Assembly (NCBI GenBank): GCA_018613055.1
Contig: JAGGQZ010000005.1
Coordinates: 1 to 64,000, forward strand
DNA: 64,000 bases
Origin: Chryseobacterium sp. ISL-80
GTDB taxonomy: Bacteria > Bacillota > Bacilli > Bacillales > Cytobacillaceae
Reading direction: 5' to 3'
Part shown: positions 54,578 to 63,159 of the stretch, piece after piece
Layout: every line of letters starts with the position of its first letter
How positions within the stretch are numbered: the stretch's first letter is position 1
The notes under the pieces: generated by a model
The model's input: the letters and a program-made list of their open reading frames with translations, nothing else
What the model was told of the DNA's origin: nothing
The model's database searches: none
Made by a program: the position numbers and the translations under genes

Positions 54578-54796
54578 ATTGTGCCGGCTTTTGTTTTCAA
54601 AAGGGAATAATTAGCATTTTAACTATCATATAAATGACAGGCAGGAATACACTTTACCGGATCTGTTCGGTGAAAAGTGATTCCATAATTGGATTGAACT
54701 TGGTTGGCTTGGATTCCACCTGATTGGTTGGAGACATAGGAACAATTTCCAAATAAAATAGGATTTATAAATACGCAACAAATGGGAGAGCTTTTG
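54578..54796. other. intergenic region upstream of the LysE exporter
   Basis: No ORF with an SD. Contains repeated GGATT/TTGGTTGG-like motifs at about 54690-54735. I checked for a lysine or glycine riboswitch and found no conserved core. Confidence 0.4.
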
Positions 54797-55411
54797 ATGT
54801 TAGAAGCATTTATTCATGGATTTATACTGGCACTTGGATTGATTCTGCCACTTGGTGTCCAAAATGTTTTTATCTTTAATCAAGGGGCGTTACAGCCAAG
54901 GTATCGGAATGTACTGCCAGCTGTCATAACAGCTTCTTTATGTGATACCCTGTTAATTTCGGTATCTGTTTTAGGAGTATCCTTGCTGATTCTGGGTTCA
55001 TTTTGGTTTAAAGTTATTTTAGTCGGCGGAGGAATGATCTTTTTAGTCTATATGGGATGGTCCACCTGGAACAGTCAACCTAATAATGAAAAAGCTTCGA
55101 TTGCAAAGGGATTTTCTATTAAGAAACAAATATTATTTGCAGCTTCTGTTTCGTTACTGAACCCACATGCCATCATGGACACTGTTGGGGTAATTGGCAC
55201 AAGCTCCATCCGATATCAGGGGGAAGAAAAAATAATCTTTGCGATTACAGCGATTTTGGTCTCATGGATTTGGTTTTTTGCCATTTCCTTTATTGGGAGG
55301 CTCACTGGAAAAATTGATAAGTCCGGAAATATCCTGCTGGTTCTGAATAAGATATCAGCCTTGGTCATGTGGGCAGCGGCAGGTTATCTGTTTTTATCTT
55401 TTAACCTATAA
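54797..55411 (+). CDS. LysE/ArgO-family amino acid exporter
   Basis: 204 residues from ATG 54797 (SD GGGAGAG at 54784-54790). Six membrane segments. The start GFILALGLILPLGVQNVFIFNQGA and the signature ASLLNPHAIMDTVGVIG-type (here SVSLLNPHAIMDTVGVIG) are typical of LysE/ArgO. It exports basic amino acids, such as lysine or arginine, when they are in excess. No LysR-type regulator lies beside it. Confidence 0.87.
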   Translation: MLEAFIHGFILALGLILPLGVQNVFIFNQGALQPRYRNVLPAVITASLCDTLLISVSVLGVSLLILGSFWFKVILVGGGMIFLVYMGWSTWNSQPNNEKASIAKGFSIKKQILFAASVSLLNPHAIMDTVGVIGTSSIRYQGEEKIIFAITAILVSWIWFFAISFIGRLTGKIDKSGNILLVLNKISALVMWAAAGYLFLSFNL

Positions 55412-55435
55412 AACAAGTGAAACAAAAAAACACAA

Positions 55436-55476
55436 AAATGGCGTGCAAAAACTGAAGTCAGTTTTCACGCCATTTC
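55436..55476. terminator. bidirectional terminator between lysE-type and yvrJ-type genes
   Basis: Two consecutive stems: AAATGGCGTG / CACGCCATTT and AAAACTGA / CAGTTTT, in a single hairpin. It lies between convergent genes. Confidence 0.82.
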
Positions 55477-55517
55477 TATGTCATTATCAAGAGATGCACC
55501 TAAAACAGAACGATGGG

Positions 55518-55718
55518 TCAGTTTATTTCGTGAATTGGGTCCTGGGTAACTTTGGCTGGATAAATCGTCTCAGGGTCGTGCCTTTCCTGCAGTCTCGCGG
55601 GCAGGCTTTGGATTGATTGGACGACGGAATCTAACTTGGCTTCAATCCGGTGAAGCAAGTACAGTGTCACGACAATCGGGAACCCCACATCGCTGATGAA
55701 CGGAATCAGCTGCTCCAT
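55518..55718 (-). CDS. yvrJ: YvrJ family protein
   Basis: 66 residues. MEQLIPFISDVGFPIVVTLYLLHRIEAKLDSV: one hydrophobic segment (about 8-26) followed by an amphipathic helix, matching the small YvrJ family of Bacilli. Usually found next to DUF2922 and DUF1659 genes, as here. SD AGGAGG. Function unknown. Confidence 0.85.
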   Translation of the reverse strand: MEQLIPFISDVGFPIVVTLYLLHRIEAKLDSVVQSIQSLPARLQERHDPETIYPAKVTQDPIHEIN

Positions 55719-55752
55719 TTGCGATTCCTCCTTTCTTGAGTAGTTATAACAA

Positions 55753-55779
55753 GAGCCGGTCCCATTATAAGACCGGCTC
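55753..55779 (-). terminator. hairpin between the DUF2922 and yvrJ genes
   Basis: GAGCCGGTC pairs with GACCGGCTC around a 9-nt loop. The T-run on the minus strand is weak, so it may be partial. Confidence 0.55.
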
Positions 55780-55787
55780 AGGCTTTA

Positions 55788-56006
55788 TTAGATCAGTTCA
55801 TAATCGGTTACGTTGCGTTCGACGACACGTGCACTGTCAACGGCAACAAGAGTGCCGGACATTGGCCGGAACGCGTTAGAAGCGATGATCTGCTCCATTG
55901 CCAGCTTGACTGCAGCTGGATCGACCGGCTCTGTTGGGTTATCAACCGTCAGCTTGGCAAATTTGCCAAGATCGGTAGCGAATTGCAACTCCAGAGTTTT
56001 AGCCAT
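55788..56006 (-). CDS. DUF2922 family protein
   Basis: 72 residues from ATG 56006 (SD AGGAGGTG; a GTG at 56013-56015 is too close to the SD). AKTLELQFATDLGKFAKLTVDNPTEPVDPAAVKLAMEQII is the family pattern. Pairs with a DUF1659 gene 36 nt upstream, a common duo in Bacillales. Function unknown. Confidence 0.85.
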   Translation of the reverse strand: MAKTLELQFATDLGKFAKLTVDNPTEPVDPAAVKLAMEQIIASNAFRPMSGTLVAVDSARVVERNVTDYELI

Positions 56007-56042
56007 GTGTTTCACCTCCTATAGATTGATAGAATGCCCAGA

Positions 56043-56258
56043 TTAGATGATATCGAAGCTGTCGTTACGCTCCACAGAGCTTAACGAGTTTGCGCTCAGG
56101 CCGCCAAGAGCCACAGCCGCTTGCTGTACCTGATCAGGAGTCGCTTCCTTACTCACATAGCGGTACGTCTTGCCCTTGAAGATCGGTTCGCCCTTTTCAT
56201 CAAGACCAGCCTCGAACACAAGCCTCATATTCGAATCTTTCAAGATCGCCATTGCCAT
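56043..56258 (-). CDS. DUF1659 family protein
   Basis: 71 residues from ATG 56258 (SD GAAAGGAGGTGAGG). AMAILKDSNMRLVFEAGLDEKGEPIFKGKTYRYVSKEATPDQV matches DUF1659. First gene of the DUF1659 - DUF2922 - yvrJ operon on the minus strand. Small soluble beta/alpha protein of unknown role. Confidence 0.85.
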   Translation of the reverse strand: MAMAILKDSNMRLVFEAGLDEKGEPIFKGKTYRYVSKEATPDQVQQAAVALGGLSANSLSSVERNDSFDII

Positions 56259-56351
56259 CTGCCTCACCTCCTTTCACCTTCTATATACAGGCGAGGAGGG
56301 GGAAAGGACAGGGCGGGGTGATATTTTTAGAAAATAGGTAGATTAATTGAT

Positions 56352-56766
56352 TGCTATCGGACAAAACGGAAGAAGAGGAAGGAGAAAGTATCCGATAGAA
56401 GGGCTGTATTGGACAAAACGGAAGAAGAGGAAGGAGAATGTGTCCGATAGAAGGACTGTATCGGACAAATCTGGAGAAGAAGAAGGGAAAAGTGTCCGAT
56501 AGAAGGGCTGTATCGGACAAACCGGGAGGAGAAGAAGGAAAAAGTGTCAGAATGACTGTATCGGACAAATCTGGAGAAGAAGAAGGAGAAAGTGTCCGAT
56601 AGAAGGACTGTATCGGACGAAACGGGAGGAGAAGAAGGAAAAAGTGTCCGATAGAAGGGCTCTAAAGGACAAACCTGGAGGAGAAGAAGGGAAAAGTGTC
56701 CGATAGAAGGGCTGTATCGGACAAAACGGAAGAGAATGAAGTGGAATGTGTCCGATAGAACGACTC
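56352..56766. repeat. intergenic tandem array, 52-bp period (GTCCGATA family)
   Basis: About eight copies of a 52-bp unit: GTCCGATA, a 9-nt spacer (GAAGGGCTG) and TATCGGAC, followed by a purine-rich link (AAACGGAAGAAGAGGAAGG and similar). Some copies lack the second half or are shortened (e.g. near 56540). Lies upstream of the DUF1659 operon and downstream of the PH-domain gene. Confidence 0.88.
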
Positions 56767-56829
56767 TAGTGAATCAGCCCAGCGGTATATAAGGAAAAGC
56801 CCAAACTTCATTTAGTTCAGTCATAAATA

Positions 56830-56866
56830 AAAGCATTCCTGCCCACGAAAATCAGGAATGCTTTCT
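56830..56866 (-). terminator. terminator of the PH-domain gene
   Basis: AAAGCATTCCTG pairs with CAGGAATGCTTT around an 11-nt loop. Confidence 0.82.
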
Positions 56867-56875
56867 CATCTCATG

Positions 56876-57244
56876 TTATAATAGCGCCTCGGCAATCAGC
56901 TTATCGAACTTCCGGATGTCGACGCCTTTTTTGAGGTTGACCTTGATATGTCCGGCCCTTGTCCATAGTTCCACTTCGGCGTTCACATCAAATAGGCTGC
57001 CGGCGTTTTCGGTGGACCACATGTTGATGGAAGAGTAAGGCAGGGAGTAGATTTCGACTTTTTTGCCGGTAAGGCCCTGGGCGTCCCTGACGATCAATCG
57101 CTTGTTGGTGAAAATCGCGCTGTCGCGAATGGTTTTATAGGCAGCGACTGCTCTTTCCCCTTCTACTAAAAGCTCATCCACATCGTTTGGAATCGGGCAT
57201 TCAGAGATGAATGTCCATGCTAAAATTGCTTGAGTTGCGACCAT
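56876..57244 (-). CDS. PH domain-containing protein (bacterial PH type)
   Basis: 122 residues. Pattern of a bacterial PH domain (YvbH/DUF1696-like): DELLVEGERAVAAYKTIRDSAIFTNKRLIVRDAQG, a KKVEIYSLPYSSINMWSTENAG segment, and C-terminal helix with KFDKLIAEALL. Family members bind to membrane or stress proteins; not established. ATG start. Ends near a terminator. Confidence 0.8.
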   Translation of the reverse strand: MVATQAILAWTFISECPIPNDVDELLVEGERAVAAYKTIRDSAIFTNKRLIVRDAQGLTGKKVEIYSLPYSSINMWSTENAGSLFDVNAEVELWTRAGHIKVNLKKGVDIRKFDKLIAEALL

Positions 57245-57308
57245 TTCGATAACCTCCTAAAATAAGTATCTTCCTTTCTTTTATTCTGTCTTTTAATGGG
57301 AATACCTG

Positions 57309-57806
57309 CTAAATCTTTTTCTTTTTCCAGGGTCTTAAAAAGGAAATGATAAAGATGAAAATGGTGACGGCAACTTGAAAATAGACGGCAATTTGTCTTG
57401 TTTCGTGATTTTGAATAAAGATGGGATTGCTTAATGCTGCTTCTTTTTGTGTTTCGAGCAACTCCATATTTTCGACCATCAGCTCGTCCACTACAAAAAT
57501 CCCAACAATCGTTTGAATGATATACAGTACGAATTTCACGCCCACCCATTTATGCTTGAAAAATCCCCAATTGGTGAAGAAGCCGTATATGAAGCCGACC
57601 AGCAGGGTTCCGATCGCTCCCCATCTGACAATCTGGTCACTGATGGTGACGATGTTTTTGTAGCCAAGGTAGGCCTCGTCATATTGAGTGAAATCAATAT
57701 GGAGATTTAACGCTACGGAGCTCAAAATCCCCCCAAAAAATAACACCACCAAAAAGACGTGCATTATTTTTAACCATCTCAAGCCCTTAGGCCCTATTTT
57801 TTTCAT
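57309..57806 (-). CDS. DUF2269-like integral membrane protein
   Basis: 165 residues, four membrane segments (about 10-32, 58-78, 88-105, 135-155) with a basic C-terminus (FLRPWKKKKI). The start LRWLKIMHVFLVVLFFGGILSS with a conserved His in KIMHV resembles the DUF2269/CopD-like four-helix proteins. SD CTGGAGGTA precedes the ATG. Function unknown. Confidence 0.65.
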   Translation of the reverse strand: MKKIGPKGLRWLKIMHVFLVVLFFGGILSSVALNLHIDFTQYDEAYLGYKNIVTISDQIVRWGAIGTLLVGFIYGFFTNWGFFKHKWVGVKFVLYIIQTIVGIFVVDELMVENMELLETQKEAALSNPIFIQNHETRQIAVYFQVAVTIFIFIISFLRPWKKKKI

Positions 57807-58172
57807 GTCCTATACCTCCAGGTTGCTTATTGATGCTTTTTATTATAAAAGGAGGGGGACAATCCTATAATGTTCCGCAGCCTTAAACATCAGTACGGCT
57901 GTGGTCTTATTTTAAGCTCCCATGCTTCCTACCGTATTGATTTGGATTTTGTTTTCGGGTAGTATGGTATTACTATTTTATGGAAGGGTGACTTGGGGCG
58001 ATGATCAACTAATCCTGTTTGAGAATGAATTGGAATAGATCAATTTTTCTGGATAGGATTAGGCCTGCCCTTCTGAGAACTCAATGTTAAATATGAATAT
58101 GCCGTGGTATGTTCTGTGTTCTTTTTGTGGTTGAAGTGCCTCTCTATCCAGTTTAGATTAGGGGGCTTTTTT
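57807..58172. other. intergenic region between divergent genes
   Basis: No clear gene. One 30-codon frame (57870-57962, starting MFRSLKHQYGCG) has an AAAGGAGG 13 nt upstream, so a small peptide cannot be excluded, but the spacing is poor. No terminator. Confidence 0.35.
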
Positions 58173-59420
58173 ATGTCGGAAATGACGCATGACCAAAAAG
58201 TGGGCATGGGTGCATTGTTTAAAAATCAGGTAATACGGACAATTTTGCTGTCGGTGCTGTTTCTGCAGATCGGAATCTGGGTCCGGAATTATTCAATCCT
58301 GTTATATGTGATTGAGAAGACGAACGAAAATCCGATTGCGGTTTCTTTGATATCTGTTGCCGAATTTGCGCCGATTTTTTTGTTTTCGTTTATAGGAGGA
58401 ACGTTTGCGGATCGCTGGCGGCCGAAGAGGACGATGATCTGGTGTGATTTGTTAAGTGCAGTATCTGTTTTCGCGGTGCTGCTGACGTTGTTTTTTGGCA
58501 GTTGGAAAATGATTTTCTTCGCTACATTGGTTTCTTCTATCCTATCGCAATTTTCACAGCCGTCAGGAATGAAGCTGTTCAAGCAGCATGTTCCGATGGA
58601 GCTTGTCCAGATGGGGATGTCGATGTACCAGACAGTCTTCGCGCTCTTTATGATTCTTGGGCCGATTCTTGGGACTTTTGTCTATCAGCGCTTCGGGATT
58701 CTCGCATCTGTGGCCGTAATGGGAGTTGCCTTCATTTGCTCCGCAGCGGTCTTGCTGATGCTGCCTGCAGACAAGGAAGCATCTGAAGAAAAAACAAAAA
58801 CAACTTTGATGGAAGAGATGAAGGCGGGATTCCGCTATGTATTGAACAGCAGGGCGTTGTCATTGCTGGGCGGATGTTTCGCCGCAGCCGGTCTCGCCAT
58901 CGGATTAACACAGCCGCTTGGTGTATTCCTGATTACAGAAAGGCTGGGATTGCCTAAGGAAGAGCTGCAGTGGCTAATGGCTGCGTTTGGGGTGGGAATG
59001 ATTCTGGGCGGAGGCATCACAGTTGCGATTTCAAGGAAGGTCCAGCCGCAGGTGCTGCTGGCGATCGGTATGGCTGCCAGTGCAATCGGGTTTATCGGGA
59101 TGGGATTATCAACTGTATTCTGGCTGACATTGACGGCACAATTTTTCTCCGGATTGTTCATGCCATGCATTCACATCGGCATCAATACGATGATTTTACA
59201 AAACACGGAAGAAGCCTTTATTGGGCGGGTGAACGGTATCCTGAACCCAGTCTTCATGGGGGCGATGGTCATCACCATGTCAGCGGCAGGATGGCTGAAA
59301 ACGCATCTTTCTATTGTTTACATTTATGAAACGGCAGCAGTTCTGCTCTTTATTGGCATTATGGTTCTGGTTCCTTTGATGAAAAAGAATCCGAAGGTAA
59401 GCCTGGAAGAGGGAGTATAA
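58173..59420 (+). CDS. MFS transporter
   Basis: 415 residues from ATG 58173, after the weak SD AGGGGG; the upstream extension to 58104 lacks an SD. Twelve membrane segments; motif-A-like loop FADRWRPKRTMIWCDL and the MDR-type SQFSQPSGMKLFKQHVP after helix 4, typical of the MFS-3/TetA-like exporters of Bacilli. It exports an unknown small molecule. A terminator and an 18-bp repeat follow. Confidence 0.85.
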   Translation: MSEMTHDQKVGMGALFKNQVIRTILLSVLFLQIGIWVRNYSILLYVIEKTNENPIAVSLISVAEFAPIFLFSFIGGTFADRWRPKRTMIWCDLLSAVSVFAVLLTLFFGSWKMIFFATLVSSILSQFSQPSGMKLFKQHVPMELVQMGMSMYQTVFALFMILGPILGTFVYQRFGILASVAVMGVAFICSAAVLLMLPADKEASEEKTKTTLMEEMKAGFRYVLNSRALSLLGGCFAAAGLAIGLTQPLGVFLITERLGLPKEELQWLMAAFGVGMILGGGITVAISRKVQPQVLLAIGMAASAIGFIGMGLSTVFWLTLTAQFFSGLFMPCIHIGINTMILQNTEEAFIGRVNGILNPVFMGAMVITMSAAGWLKTHLSIVYIYETAAVLLFIGIMVLVPLMKKNPKVSLEEGV

Positions 59421-59422
59421 GG

Positions 59423-59455
59423 AAAGGAGGTCCTTTTTTAAGGGCCTCCTTTTCT
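59423..59455 (+). terminator. terminator after the MFS gene
   Basis: AAAGGAGGTCC pairs with GGGCCTCCTTT around T-rich loop sequence. Confidence 0.72.
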
Positions 59456-59543
59456 TGTTAAGACAGATTCTCTTGTTAAAATAGATTCTCTTGTAAAGGC
59501 AGATTTTCTTGTTAAGACAGAATCTCTTGTTAAGACAAAATTC
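59453..59543. repeat. 18-bp tandem repeat reaching into the 3' end of the DUF438 gene
   Basis: Five consecutive 18-bp units of the type TCTTGTTAAGACAGATTC. The last unit contains the stop codon and final codons (RILS) of the minus-strand gene at 59530. The repeat may have arisen by slippage from the gene end into the convergent gap. Confidence 0.75.
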
Positions 59544-60759
59544 TCTTCTCTCCTTCAATCGCCTGGATCGGATCGATGTTCTGGGTGAACTCAAGGGTGC
59601 CGATGTACTGGTTGTCCTCGTCGCGAACGGCGAAGTAGCGGATGTAGACGAACTTGTCGCGGACCTTGATCCAGAAGTCTTCGGTATCCTTTATGCCTGA
59701 TTTGAAGTCGCGCAGTAGGTCTTCGACGACATGGACGCTTCTTGGCGGGTGGCAGTTCTGGACGGTCCGGCCGATGACGGCTTTTGTGCGTGCGAAGATT
59801 CTTTCTTTTCCGTGTGAAAAATAGCGGACAACATCATCCTCGTCAATGAAGGTGATATCGACCGGAAGATGGTTCAGCAGCAACTCTAGCTGCTTCAGGG
59901 AAAGGATTCCCGTTTCCATTTTAATATAGCCTTCTGAAATTGCATCAGCGTCAAGAGGTTTCCGGGCAGGCTTCCATTCCTCTGTGGGAGCAGTCAGGCA
60001 ATAGCCGATCTCATCGCTTTCCCGGGCGATTTTTACCCATTCATCTTCGGTAAAATTTTGCAGGGCCATCGGGAAGAGGATGTTTTCTTCTCTATAGATC
60101 ATTTCGCTTACTTCCCTGAGGACAAACTGGACTTCTTCGATGACGGCTTTTTTATCGCCATCATAACTGGCCAGTTTTTGCTTTGCCAGCTTGATACCGT
60201 CACGGATGAAGTCGTCAATCCTCCACATATTCGTGGTCGGACCGTAAATTCCGTACTTTTCAAGGTAAGGGAAAATCAAGTTCTCTTTTCGGCTGTAATG
60301 CTTATCGATGTCATAGAGCAGATTGCAGTCTTCCAGTAAAAGATTGATATTTTCCGGGCTGTCATCTTCTGCGAATTGTTCTAGATGAACCTGAAGCCTG
60401 GTTTCCAAAAGTTGTTCAATCCCACGGTTTTCCAGTTCGAATGTGTGAACGGGATGTCCTGGCTGATGCTCCGGTCCATTCATGGAGTAGGGCTGTTCGA
60501 TCGCCCCTTTAAACATTTCGGCATGGGCGGAATAGATCCGCTGCATTTCCGCCACTGACAAATCTCCTTCCGTCAGCTCAACATGCTCGAGTCCGGCAAT
60601 TTCATCGATGGTTATTTTTCCGATAAAAGCATCAAAATGGGCTTTAACTTCATTCGCATTCTTCCCATCATGCAAATCTTTGAAAAGCTGCTTCAACATC
60701 ACCTGGCGTTTTTCAGGATCCATCGCTTTCAGTTCACGGTTATTTATCATTTCACTCAT
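59530..60759 (-). CDS. DUF438 / hemerythrin / PAS protein
   Basis: 409 residues from ATG 60759 (SD AGGAGGAG); extension to 60810 has no SD. DUF438 at about 1-70 (KRQVMLKQLFKDLHDG). Hemerythrin-like domain at about 95-250, with HPVHTFELENRGIEQLL, DIDKHYSRKENLIFPYLEKYGI and MIYREENILFPMAL (His and Glu iron ligands). PAS domain at about 275-400 (LLNHLPVDITFIDEDDVVRYFSHGKERIFARTKAVIGRTVQNCHP). Family members are thought to sense oxygen or nitric oxide by a di-iron site and signal through PAS. Confidence 0.88.
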   Translation of the reverse strand: MSEMINNRELKAMDPEKRQVMLKQLFKDLHDGKNANEVKAHFDAFIGKITIDEIAGLEHVELTEGDLSVAEMQRIYSAHAEMFKGAIEQPYSMNGPEHQPGHPVHTFELENRGIEQLLETRLQVHLEQFAEDDSPENINLLLEDCNLLYDIDKHYSRKENLIFPYLEKYGIYGPTTNMWRIDDFIRDGIKLAKQKLASYDGDKKAVIEEVQFVLREVSEMIYREENILFPMALQNFTEDEWVKIARESDEIGYCLTAPTEEWKPARKPLDADAISEGYIKMETGILSLKQLELLLNHLPVDITFIDEDDVVRYFSHGKERIFARTKAVIGRTVQNCHPPRSVHVVEDLLRDFKSGIKDTEDFWIKVRDKFVYIRYFAVRDEDNQYIGTLEFTQNIDPIQAIEGEKRILS

Positions 60760-61075
60760 GTTCAAGCTCCTCCTAGAGTGTGAATAGACTGCATTGATAA
60801 TGTTTCTCATGATTAAAATAACACTTACTGAAAAATGAAGTTGTGATTAAAATCATCAATAACAGCTTTTTTCAGAGAAATTTTCCTGGGAGTGGATATG
60901 ATATGATGAATGAAAGATGATTGGTGGGAAAATCAAAGGTTTAGCAATGAAATTTGTTAATGAAAGTTTTAAGGAAACGATGTTAGCTATTCTGAAGTAG
61001 GGCGTAACCATCAGCTTCCTTAAACAGTATTGGAAGACCACGGTTGAGGTTATTTTGGTTTAGGGAGGGCTATCG
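60760..61075. other. promoter region of the DUF438 gene and of the gene at 61076
   Basis: A/T-rich divergent gap. A possible Fur-like 7-1-7 site is at 60795-60809. One 17-codon frame at 60947 has no SD. No terminator. Confidence 0.4.
60795..60809 (-). promoter_or_regulatory. weak Fur/PerR-like box upstream of the DUF438 gene
   Basis: TGATAAT-G-TTTCTCA matches the Bacillus 7-1-7 Fur box (TGATAAT N ATTATCA) in the first half and at 5 of 7 positions in the second. An iron link would suit an iron-binding hemerythrin protein. Confidence 0.25.
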
Positions 61076-61366
61076 ATGAACTTACACGAGAGATTTTATT
61101 ATTTAAGATATTTTTTTGATGGATACTACAACCAGTCATATGATGATTTTTTAGAAGAGCGGTTTCATGATTTTCTGGATTTAGAAAATGATGAGTTTCA
61201 TAGTAGGTTAAAAAAGGAAATATTGGATCTTGAACAGGTTTATTTAAAAAAAGATTTAGCAACCTGGCAAAAGATAGAGGAATTCATTCATGAGGATAGT
61301 CTAAGATATCTTCACTATAAAGATGGTCTGAAATTCATACAGACTGCAAAAAAGTGTTTGTTTTGA
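61076..61366 (+). CDS. hypothetical protein, CdiI-type immunity-like layout
   Basis: 96 residues, ATG with AGGGAGGG 6 nt upstream. Acidic and aromatic, all-helical. The start LHERFYYLRYFFDGYYNQSYDDFLEE resembles small immunity proteins of contact-dependent inhibition (CdiI_2 family) but this is from memory and not certain. No toxin or CdiA-type gene is beside it; if correct, it is an orphan immunity gene. A perfect terminator follows. Confidence 0.45.
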   Translation: MNLHERFYYLRYFFDGYYNQSYDDFLEERFHDFLDLENDEFHSRLKKEILDLEQVYLKKDLATWQKIEEFIHEDSLRYLHYKDGLKFIQTAKKCLF

Positions 61367-61377
61367 GGCTGATGAAA

Positions 61378-61421
61378 AAAGGAGTTTTCTTTCCACAGTA
61401 CCATGAAAGAAAACTCCTTTA
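61378..61421. terminator. bidirectional Rho-independent terminator
   Basis: Perfect 16-bp stem AAAGGAGTTTTCTTTC / GAAAGAAAACTCCTTT with an 11-nt loop, between the convergent genes at 61076 and 61426. Confidence 0.92.
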
Positions 61422-61425
61422 AATA

Positions 61426-63159
61426 TTATGCCAGCTGCTGCTCGGCGAATTCTCTGTATAAGTCATGCGACTGGATCAGTTCCTGGTGTGTCCCCATTCC
61501 GGTCACTCGTCCTTTTTCAATAAAAACAATCTTGTCGGCATTGACGATGGTAGAAAGTCTGTGGGCGATGACGAATGTCGTCCGGCCTTCCATCAATCTG
61601 GTGAGTGCCTGTTGGACTATCCCTTCTGACTGGCTGTCGAGACTGGCGGTCGCTTCGTCCATCATCAGGATTTTCGGGTCGCGGAGGAACGCACGGGCAA
61701 TCGCGATCCGCTGCCTTTGTCCCCCTGACAGTTTGATGCCCCGTTCGCCGACTTCGGTATCTAGACCTTTTGGGAAATCTGCGATGAACTGGTCGGCATA
61801 CGCCATTTTTGCCACTTCCCACAAACGTTCATCGGAAATCTTTTCTCCATTTTCCAATCCGTAATATAGGTTTTCACGAATCGTTCCGGCCATCATCGCA
61901 CTTTCCTGAGAGACATAGCCGATTTGGCTTCGCCACGAGTTCAGCGAGAGCTGCTGTATGTTCGTATCACCAATCCTGATTTCTCCACGGGTTGGTTCGT
62001 AAAACCGTTCAATCAGACCGAACATCGTTGTTTTTCCACCGCCGCTCGGTCCCACGAAGGCAACCATCTGCCCTGGCTGTGCTTCAAGCGAAACTCTCTC
62101 AATGACCGATTCCTCTTCACTATAAGCAAAAGAAACCTGTTCAACCGTAATAGGCTTATTGCTGATGTCCATCTCAACGCCTTCAGCATTTTCCTCAAGA
62201 GGCTGGTCCAGGATCTCAATGATCCGTTCAGTTGCCCCTTTCGCTTTTTGCAGCTGGGTGAAGAACATCGCAAATGAGGTGATTGGCATGATGATCTGGA
62301 ACAAATAAAGCAGGAAGGCGATGAGCGCACCTGTCGACATCGTTCCGTTCACCACGCGCATACCTCCATAGGCGATGATGATGACGATCACGACCATGAT
62401 CATCAGCTGCATGATCGGCCCGATCAAGGCGAAAATTCTTGCTTCCTTCAAGCCATAGTTGAATAGTTTGCCGATTCCGTTAACACCGTTCTCTTCTTCA
62501 ATTTTTTCAGCAGTCGAAGCCTTCATCAACCGAATCTCCCCAAGTGTCTGGGTGATATGACCGGTGAAAACAGCGGTCTCATCCTGCAGTCCCCGGGCAA
62601 TTTTGGCCATTTTCCTGCCAAGCGGGATCATGATGGCAAGCGTCAAAGGAACAGAAATGAGCATCAGCAACGTCATTTTCCAATCCATCACAAGCAAAAG
62701 CACGACAGCGCCAATGATGTAGATAATGCCCGTCGCAAAATTCGGGAAGTGGTTCGTTATCAGCTCCTTGACAATGCTGGTGTCATTGACAATTCGGCTG
62801 ACCGTTTCACCGCTGGATTGCTTGTCAAAATAACGCACCGGCATCCGGATCAGCTTTGACCACATCCGTTCACGCAGGCGCGCCACCACTTTCTGCCCCA
62901 CATAACTAAGCAGGTAAATCGAAATCCCGCTGATTAGCGCTTGTATGATAAAAGCAGCTCCAATGGCAAGGATGAGCGGAAGGCTGATTGCTTCCACAGA
63001 AAAACCATCCACAAGGTTCTTCGTCAGAAGCGGAACAACCAGGCCCGCCAGAGTCGTGATGACACTCGCCGCCATCCCTGTAAAAAGAGCTCCCTTTGGT
63101 ATATCCGTTGATAGAATCAGTGATAAGAAGGGTTTTAAGCTTGATTGCTGTTTCTCCAT
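61426..63159 (-). CDS. bmrA: BmrA-type multidrug ABC exporter (half transporter)
   Basis: 577 residues from ATG 63159 (SD AGGAGAA); extension to 63195 has no SD. Six membrane helices (about 20-310), then an ABC domain with Walker A GPSGGGKTT (about 375), signature LSGGQRQR, Walker B ILMMDEATASLD and H-loop IAHRLSTIVNAD. The sequence runs parallel to B. subtilis BmrA throughout (KLIRMPVRYFDKQSSGETVSRIVNDT, FFTQLQKAKGATERIIEIL). Homodimer that pumps drugs outward. Monocistronic. Confidence 0.9.
   Translation of the reverse strand: MEKQQSSLKPFLSLILSTDIPKGALFTGMAASVITTLAGLVVPLLTKNLVDGFSVEAISLPLILAIGAAFIIQALISGISIYLLSYVGQKVVARLRERMWSKLIRMPVRYFDKQSSGETVSRIVNDTSIVKELITNHFPNFATGIIYIIGAVVLLLVMDWKMTLLMLISVPLTLAIMIPLGRKMAKIARGLQDETAVFTGHITQTLGEIRLMKASTAEKIEEENGVNGIGKLFNYGLKEARIFALIGPIMQLMIMVVIVIIIAYGGMRVVNGTMSTGALIAFLLYLFQIIMPITSFAMFFTQLQKAKGATERIIEILDQPLEENAEGVEMDISNKPITVEQVSFAYSEEESVIERVSLEAQPGQMVAFVGPSGGGKTTMFGLIERFYEPTRGEIRIGDTNIQQLSLNSWRSQIGYVSQESAMMAGTIRENLYYGLENGEKISDERLWEVAKMAYADQFIADFPKGLDTEVGERGIKLSGGQRQRIAIARAFLRDPKILMMDEATASLDSQSEGIVQQALTRLMEGRTTFVIAHRLSTIVNADKIVFIEKGRVTGMGTHQELIQSHDLYREFAEQQLA

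Noticed and set aside
54578-54796. Lysine riboswitch upstream of the LysE exporter
   Set aside because: None of the conserved L-box core motifs are present.
56281-56568. Ser/Pro-rich minus-strand ORF in the 56-kb array
   Set aside because: Translation of the repeat; no SD, no homologue-like pattern.
57870-57962. 30-codon ORF in the 57.8-58.2 kb gap
   Set aside because: SD spacing is too long and composition is not convincing; mentioned only in the gap entry.
58104-58172. N-terminal extension of the MFS protein
   Set aside because: No SD for the earlier codon and extra residues do not fit an MFS N-terminus.
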